Source of the DNA: Actinomycetes bacterium
GTDB taxonomy: Bacteria > Actinomycetota > Actinomycetes > Propionibacteriales > Propionibacteriaceae
Direction of reading: 5' to 3'
Length of the DNA stretch: 57,290 bases
Assembly (NCBI GenBank): GCA_023443125.1
Contig: JAEZVO010000044.1
Span: forward strand, 1-57,290
A program made the translations under genes and the position numbers. This document shows, piece after piece, positions 48,067 to 57,290 of this stretch (positions are counted from its first letter, which is position 1; the number at the start of each line of letters is the position of its first letter). The notes under the pieces were generated by a model. That model was not told where the DNA came from, searched no databases, and saw nothing but the letters and a program-made list of their open reading frames with translations.

Positions 48067-48621
48067 ATGGCGAATCGAATGTTTGTGGCGGTGTTGCCAC
48101 CGGAATCTGTGGTCGAGGAACTGGACGCGCTGCTGCGCCCCCGGCGCAGCCACGACCCAAGATTGCGCTGGACCAAGCCCGAAGGCTGGCATCTCACCAT
48201 GGCGTTCATGGCTGACGTCCCGGACGTCGAGCGCCTAGAGGAAACGCTCGATGAGGTGACGACCACGGCGACCCCGTTTCAGATCCGGGTCGCATCTGGC
48301 CTGTCCTTCCCGCATCCGGTGCAGGCCAGGTTGCTGGCACTCGGTGTAACCGAGGGTGAGCGCGAGTTGGCTGCGCTGTCGACGAAGTGTCGAGGCGCCG
48401 CGAACCGCGCAGGGGCCGCGCCGGACGGGGCGCGTTTCGTCGGGCACCTCACCCTCGCCCGCGCCAATCGCGGCATCCAGGCGACGAAGTGGCTCGGCGT
48501 GCTCGATTCCTTCCCAGGCTGGGGCGTGCCGGTGGACGAGGTGGCGCTGGTGCAGTCACATCAGGTGGGGCGCAGCTACGAGGTGCTCGAGCGATTCGAG
48601 CTTCGGGGGACGAAGCCCTAG
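48067..48621 (+). CDS. thpR: RNA 2',3'-cyclic phosphodiesterase (2H superfamily)
   Basis: The 184-aa protein has the two catalytic HxTx motifs of the 2H family: GWHLTMAFMAD near 44 and FVGHLTLARAN near 136, with MANRMFVAVLPPE at the start. Family members open 2',3'-cyclic phosphates in RNA (2'-5' RNA ligase activity in vitro). Normal length. Biological role in bacteria uncertain. Confidence 0.9.
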   Translation: MANRMFVAVLPPESVVEELDALLRPRRSHDPRLRWTKPEGWHLTMAFMADVPDVERLEETLDEVTTTATPFQIRVASGLSFPHPVQARLLALGVTEGERELAALSTKCRGAANRAGAAPDGARFVGHLTLARANRGIQATKWLGVLDSFPGWGVPVDEVALVQSHQVGRSYEVLERFELRGTKP

Positions 48622-48634
48622 AATTGCCCGGTAC

Positions 48635-48716
48635 GCGCGAGTGGTGGAATTGGTAGACACGCAGGATTTAGGTTCCTGTGCCTTCGGGCGTGAGGGTTCA
48701 AGTCCCTTCTCGCGTA
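48635..48716 (+). tRNA. tRNA-Leu (anticodon UAG)
   Basis: A cloverleaf of 82 nt: acceptor GCGCGAG paired with CTCGCGT and discriminator A, D-loop TGGTAGAC, anticodon stem CAGGA/TCCTG with loop TTTAGGT giving anticodon UAG, a long class II variable arm around TGCCTTCGGGCGT, and T-arm GAGGGTTCAAGTCCCTT. The CCA end is not encoded. It is 13 nt after thpR and may be read from the same promoter. Confidence 0.95.
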
Positions 48717-48723
48717 CGGTGTG

Positions 48724-48737
48724 ATGCCTTAAGGCAT
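48724..48737. other. 14-bp perfect palindrome after tRNA-Leu
   Basis: ATGCCTTAAGGCAT, 8 nt after the tRNA. Could be part of a processing or termination structure. Confidence 0.5.
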
Positions 48738-48750
48738 TGGATGTTTCCCG

Positions 48751-48830
48751 AACTTCACAATCCGTACGCAGATCGATCTACCACCCTCAAATTAGGGGGA
48801 GAGTTCAAGCTGCGTACGGATTTTGAAGTT
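48751..48830 (+). terminator. Large hairpin downstream of tRNA-Leu
   Basis: Arms of 21 nt (48751-48771 and 48810-48830, AACTTCACAATCCGTACGCA... and complement, one mismatch) with a 38-nt loop; TTTCTC follows the 3' arm. A terminator for the tRNA transcript is plausible, though the long loop is unusual and resembles the other hairpin elements here. Confidence 0.5.
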
Positions 48831-48840
48831 TTTCTCCCCG

Positions 48841-48988
48841 CGTCTCGATACGCGGCTTCGCCGCTACTCGACGGTCGGGTGTTGGTCATCTCTCGCCGGT
48901 GATTGAGTAGCCGCCGTAGGCGGCGTATCGAAATCCCGGCGCTGCGTCTCGATACAGCGGCTTCGCCGCTTACTCGACGGTCGGGGGA
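48841..48988. repeat. GGTTGAGTAG-type repeat cluster 5
   Basis: Three units: reverse (CTCGATACGCGGCTTCGCCG...CTACTCGACGGTCGGG), forward (GATTGAGTAG, core CCGCCGTAGGCGG, CGTATCGAAATCC), reverse again. The remaining 49,000-49,107 stretch holds nothing recognisable. Confidence 0.8.
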
Positions 48989-49107
48989 CGCTGGCGGGCC
49001 ACTCCCCACCCGCTTTGTAGCTCCGCCACAAGGTTTCTGGCTGATATTCAGATTTGGCCGTGTTTTTTCGTCGGAAGTGTGCAAGAAGCGCGGGTGTTGC
49101 TTCCGTT

Positions 49108-49113
49108 TAGCCT
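49108..49113 (+). promoter_or_regulatory. Probable -10 box of the fused carboxylase gene
   Basis: TAGCCT lies 6 nt before an in-frame GTG (49120) and 43 nt before the preferred TTG start (49156). Transcription from here would give either a leaderless GTG start or a 36-nt leader containing AAAGGAG. Confidence 0.45.
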
Positions 49114-49155
49114 TCTGAGGTGCCACATTCTTCGTCAGTCCCGAAAGGAGATGCC

Positions 49156-54606
<5,451 letters not shown>

Positions 54607-54704
54607 CACCGCCTTCCGCGCAGGTCGCCTGCGAGGTGTGGAATATGCGAGATTAGGGGGGGTAGCGACTATTTACTAACTTGTGTAGTATCTCTCCTTA
54701 AAAT

Positions 54705-54740
54705 TCCTGTAATGAACTACTTTGCTTGAACGTTACAGGA
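54705..54740. promoter_or_regulatory. 8-bp inverted repeat upstream of the surface-protein gene
   Basis: TCCTGTAA (54705-54712) and TTACAGGA (54733-54740) are perfect inverted copies 20 nt apart. They lie 51 nt before the start codon in an AT-rich 184-nt gap that also contains TAGTAT (54686 region) as a possible -10. Could be an operator or a hairpin in the leader. Confidence 0.4.
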
Positions 54741-54790
54741 CCAGACTGGGGTCGGCGCCCGTCGATCCTCGGATACATAAAGGGGAAGGT

Positions 54791-57290
54791 ATGCGAACAA
54801 CTTCGCAACGTATGGGGGGACGCAAGCTCCTGGCAGCAGCTGGCGCATTCGCTCTCGCCCTCGTCGGTAGCATTGGAGCTGTAAGCTCCCATGCTGCCCT
54901 CGGCGACGTCGGCAATGACGGCGCTATTGATGCAGACGCGATTGCCGCTGGCGTCATTGATAACGCTATTCAGCTCTCGAACTCCGCAGGTGCCGGTAAA
55001 GACGTCATTTCCGGGCGTGCGCAAATCGTCAACCCGCGCGGCGGTGGCCAACTGACGTCGACGTATAACGCATTTGAGCCCGTTGACGCGTCCATTCCTG
55101 TGTACGTGCAGTGGATCGATCGTGACGGTGCTGTGTCGCCTATCTACAGCGCGCACACCCATGAGCTTCCTGGTGCCGCAGGTGCTGGTGGCAAGGGCAT
55201 GTATGCGTTCAAGCTGCCAACTTGGACAGACCATTTGGGTAAGGAGCACCGCTTCACGACGAGCATCGACCAGCGATACCGCGTGTTCTCCAGTGCTCAG
55301 CCAGTGAATCCGAAGACGGGTAATAAGCTCTCGCTGCTGCGCACCGCGCCAGGTTACACCCCCTATGCCTTCGGTAAGGGTTCCGGCGATGGCCTCGGTG
55401 ACTTTCCCATGGCTGTTGCTACCAATGGCAACATGACGCGCACTGGTCTCTGGTTCTTTGAGAAGCCGGAAGACTACGTCAAGCACGCCAACCCCATTGA
55501 AGATCCGAAGGGCCCACTGGGTAACCCCCAGGTGCACTACGAGAACGATGCACTCAAGACCTTCAGCGGTAATGTCTGGCTGGAGCTGGGGAACGAGCGT
55601 CAGCTCTTGACCGGCGCAACGCTGACCCGCGACCCAGCCCCGAGCGATGGGTACACCGTGTGGGCGAGCACGCTCACCGCCGAGGGTAAGGCTGCGTATG
55701 AGGCTCACGTGAATTCGAAGCCCGAGGTTATCCAGGCCGAAGCCGCCAAGGAGCTGCTCACCCAGCATCCCGAGTACATCGCTGCCACCGTGTACGGTCC
55801 GGTCGTTGACGGTAAGTACACGCTGCGCTTCCCGGAGGACAAGTACGAACAGCGCTACGTGTACATGTGGGTGGAAGACCCGGATGGCCGCGTAGTTACT
55901 GCGTACTCGACGTTCACCCAGCCGGAATTCCAGGACCCCCGCAACAACCTGCAGTGGAGCCCGGCGATGGACCCGGCAAAGAATAATGCTGGCCTTGTTG
56001 GGAAGGACTTCGAGCGCTACTACAACATCAACTTCGCGATTGTGCACCAGGAATACGCTGAGCTGGACATCACGAACTTCGATAACACTAACAAGCCCGC
56101 GTACCCAGGTGCTGTTGCGAAGCTTACGCTGACGGGCAACCTATCCCCGCTGCCGAGCAAGATCGAGTGGCGTGGCCCCGACGGTACGGTGCTGAAGTCT
56201 TGCGACATCACCTCCACCGCAAACCTCAACGGCTGCGAATCCTTTGAGGTGCCTGAGGATGCCCAGCACGGCGACTTCTACACCGCTGTGCTCGTTTCAG
56301 GCGACCAGGATGTTGCCGCCGACTCGTTCATTGTCAACACCGAAACCGACGGCGACAGCGACAACGACGGCGTCGAGGACGGTAACGACCAGTGCCCCAA
56401 CACCCCGGCAGGTGCCAAGGTGGACGAGAACGGCTGCTCCGTCGCACCTACGCTCGATCTGAAGCCCATCGAGGGCACTGTTGGTCAGCCCATTGACCCG
56501 GTTGAAATCGGCATCGATAACCCCGGCGAGGCCGACATCGTGGAGTGCGAGGTCGAAGGTCTTCCCGACGGTCTGAAGGCCGAGATCAACGCTGAGCGCA
56601 CGGCGTGTGTCATCACTGGCACCCCGACGGCGCCCATCGACAATGGCACCGTGACGGTGAATGTCGACTACCAGTCGGCTGATTCGGACGATCCGAAGAT
56701 GGTCACCGGCGACACCACCGTGACGATCACCAAGCCGGAAGCCGGTGACGACGATGGTGACGGCGTTCCGAACCCCGCCGATCCGAACAATCCGGCTGAA
56801 GGTGAAGACAAGTGCCCGAACACTCCGGCAGGTGCCAAGGTGGATGAGAACGGCTGCTCCGTTGCCCCGACGGTGACGCTGAACCCGACCGAGATCACTG
56901 GCAAGGTTGGCCAGGAAATTGATCCTGTCGTCGTGAAGATTGACAACCCTGGCAAGGTAGAGATCACTAGTTGCAAGGCTGATGGTCTGCCCGCCGGCCT
57001 CGTCGCTGAACTCAACTCGGAAGGTACTGGCTGCGTGATCCACGGCACGCCCACAGAGGAAGCTGATGGCAAGCCTGTCACGATTACGGTTGGCTACCAG
57101 CCCAAGGACTCGGACACGCCAGGTTCGGTTGAGAAGAACACGACCGCGATCATCGTCAAGGAGCCGAAGTGGGATGATGCGGAGACCACTCCGTCTAAGC
57201 CGGTTGAGATCGAGAACACTGGTGGCAAGGTTCCGGATGGCTCCTCGGTTGAGGTGACTGATGGTCCTGGTACCGCTGAGATCGGTGATG
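54791..57290 (+). CDS. Secreted surface protein with Ig-like and thrombospondin-3-like repeats (3' end outside window)
   Basis: At least 833 residues, open to the right edge. The Sec signal peptide has RKLLAAAGAFALALVGSIGA and a likely cut after SSHA (about 35). Residues 36-510 form a large beta-rich region. From about 515 a module of 140 residues repeats: an acidic calcium-binding-like stretch (DGDSDNDGVEDGNDQCP), the near-invariant NTPAGAKVDENGCSVAP, then an Ig-like domain (VGQPIDPVEIGIDNPG, GLPDGL, CVITGTPT). The second copy begins 420 nt later with nearly the same DNA. These features match Rib/long wall-anchored adhesins of actinobacteria; the anchor should lie further right. Strong AAGGGGAAGG ribosome site; codons with T and A are more frequent than in neighbours. 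Confidence 0.85.
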   Translation, partial: MRTTSQRMGGRKLLAAAGAFALALVGSIGAVSSHAALGDVGNDGAIDADAIAAGVIDNAIQLSNSAGAGKDVISGRAQIVNPRGGGQLTSTYNAFEPVDASIPVYVQWIDRDGAVSPIYSAHTHELPGAAGAGGKGMYAFKLPTWTDHLGKEHRFTTSIDQRYRVFSSAQPVNPKTGNKLSLLRTAPGYTPYAFGKGSGDGLGDFPMAVATNGNMTRTGLWFFEKPEDYVKHANPIEDPKGPLGNPQVHYENDALKTFSGNVWLELGNERQLLTGATLTRDPAPSDGYTVWASTLTAEGKAAYEAHVNSKPEVIQAEAAKELLTQHPEYIAATVYGPVVDGKYTLRFPEDKYEQRYVYMWVEDPDGRVVTAYSTFTQPEFQDPRNNLQWSPAMDPAKNNAGLVGKDFERYYNINFAIVHQEYAELDITNFDNTNKPAYPGAVAKLTLTGNLSPLPSKIEWRGPDGTVLKSCDITSTANLNGCESFEVPEDAQHGDFYTAVLVSGDQDVAADSFIVNTETDGDSDNDGVEDGNDQCPNTPAGAKVDENGCSVAPTLDLKPIEGTVGQPIDPVEIGIDNPGEADIVECEVEGLPDGLKAEINAERTACVITGTPTAPIDNGTVTVNVDYQSADSDDPKMVTGDTTVTITKPEAGDDDGDGVPNPADPNNPAEGEDKCPNTPAGAKVDENGCSVAPTVTLNPTEITGKVGQEIDPVVVKIDNPGKVEITSCKADGLPAGLVAELNSEGTGCVIHGTPTEEADGKPVTITVGYQPKDSDTPGSVEKNTTAIIVKEPKWDDAETTPSKPVEIENTGGKVPDGSSVEVTDGPGTAEIGD
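56393..56812. repeat. 420-bp in-gene repeat unit of the surface protein
   Basis: The landmark TGCCC.AACAC.CCGGCAGG recurs at 56393 and 56813, a period of 420 nt (140 codons). The first 50 nt of the two copies differ at only a few third positions, so the duplication is recent or kept uniform by recombination. Confidence 0.8.

Noticed and set aside
48635..48716. tRNA-Leu as attachment site of an integrated element
   Set aside because: No duplicate of the tRNA 3' end and no integrase were found in the window; the genes on both sides look chromosomal.

Overview
This is a high-GC chromosomal window from an actinobacterium (Actinomycetota), most likely Propionibacteriaceae-like. The evidence is the strong G/C bias at third codon positions, a WhiB regulator, DUF3039/DUF3499/DUF5719/TIGR03089 family proteins, an LpdA-type flavoprotein, many start codons placed 6-8 nt after a TANNNT box (leaderless transcripts), and a gene order that, as I recall it, largely follows the Mycobacterium tuberculosis Rv3248c-Rv3285 block. 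The genus is an inference.

Layout. (1) 1-4.5 kb: 3' end of an IS30-type transposase, lpdA, a membrane-anchored unknown, and the biotin carboxylase/carrier subunit of an acyl-CoA carboxylase. (2) 4.6-11.1 kb: NUDIX hydrolase, lipoprotein, maf, the small carboxylase subunit and carboxyltransferase (the maf-accE-accD operon, minus strand), then birA, a PH-domain membrane protein, purK and purE. BirA would biotinylate the carboxylases of this window. (3) 11.1-26.7 kb, envelope block: a DUF3352 protein, two LytR-CpsA-Psr proteins, two glycosyltransferases (one fused to a large membrane region), an S9 peptidase, TIGR03089, manC, whiB, DUF5719, a zincin-like protein and DUF3499. (4) 26.7-31.6 kb: manB, a Trm112-like zinc-ribbon protein, a SIS/PGI-PMI-like protein, aroQ and sahH. 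manB, manC and the SIS protein could together supply GDP-mannose. (5) 31.7-36.1 kb: DUF3039, a Ser/Thr kinase, a DUF2510-RDD membrane protein and malQ. (6) 36.1-39.7 kb: a compact cluster of two divergently transcribed YbaB-like genes, an EspC-like small protein, a WXG-containing protein with a Gly/Ala-rich repetitive tail, and a small unknown. No secretion machinery is present. This is the best candidate for a little-described system. (7) 40.4-46.3 kb: pncB, clpS-DUF2017-murI, a 39-aa cysteine-rich protein, rph-rdgB-thyA and dfrA; most neighbours overlap by 4 nt. (8) 46.6-57.3 kb: dinB, thpR, tRNA-Leu(UAG), a single-chain acyl-CoA carboxylase of about 1816 residues, and a secreted surface protein with thrombospondin-3-like repeats that runs off the window.

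Intergenic DNA is unusually structured. I see three dispersed palindromic families. One is a 121-bp nested hairpin with two full copies, one 48-bp short form and one lone arm. One is a 79-bp hairpin of fixed 25-29-25 geometry in three copies. The third is a GGTTGAGTAG...CGTATCGAAACC family in five clusters, with an associated 41-bp hairpin in four copies. At least four genes (maf, manB, dfrA, dinB) take their stop codon from inside one of these repeats.
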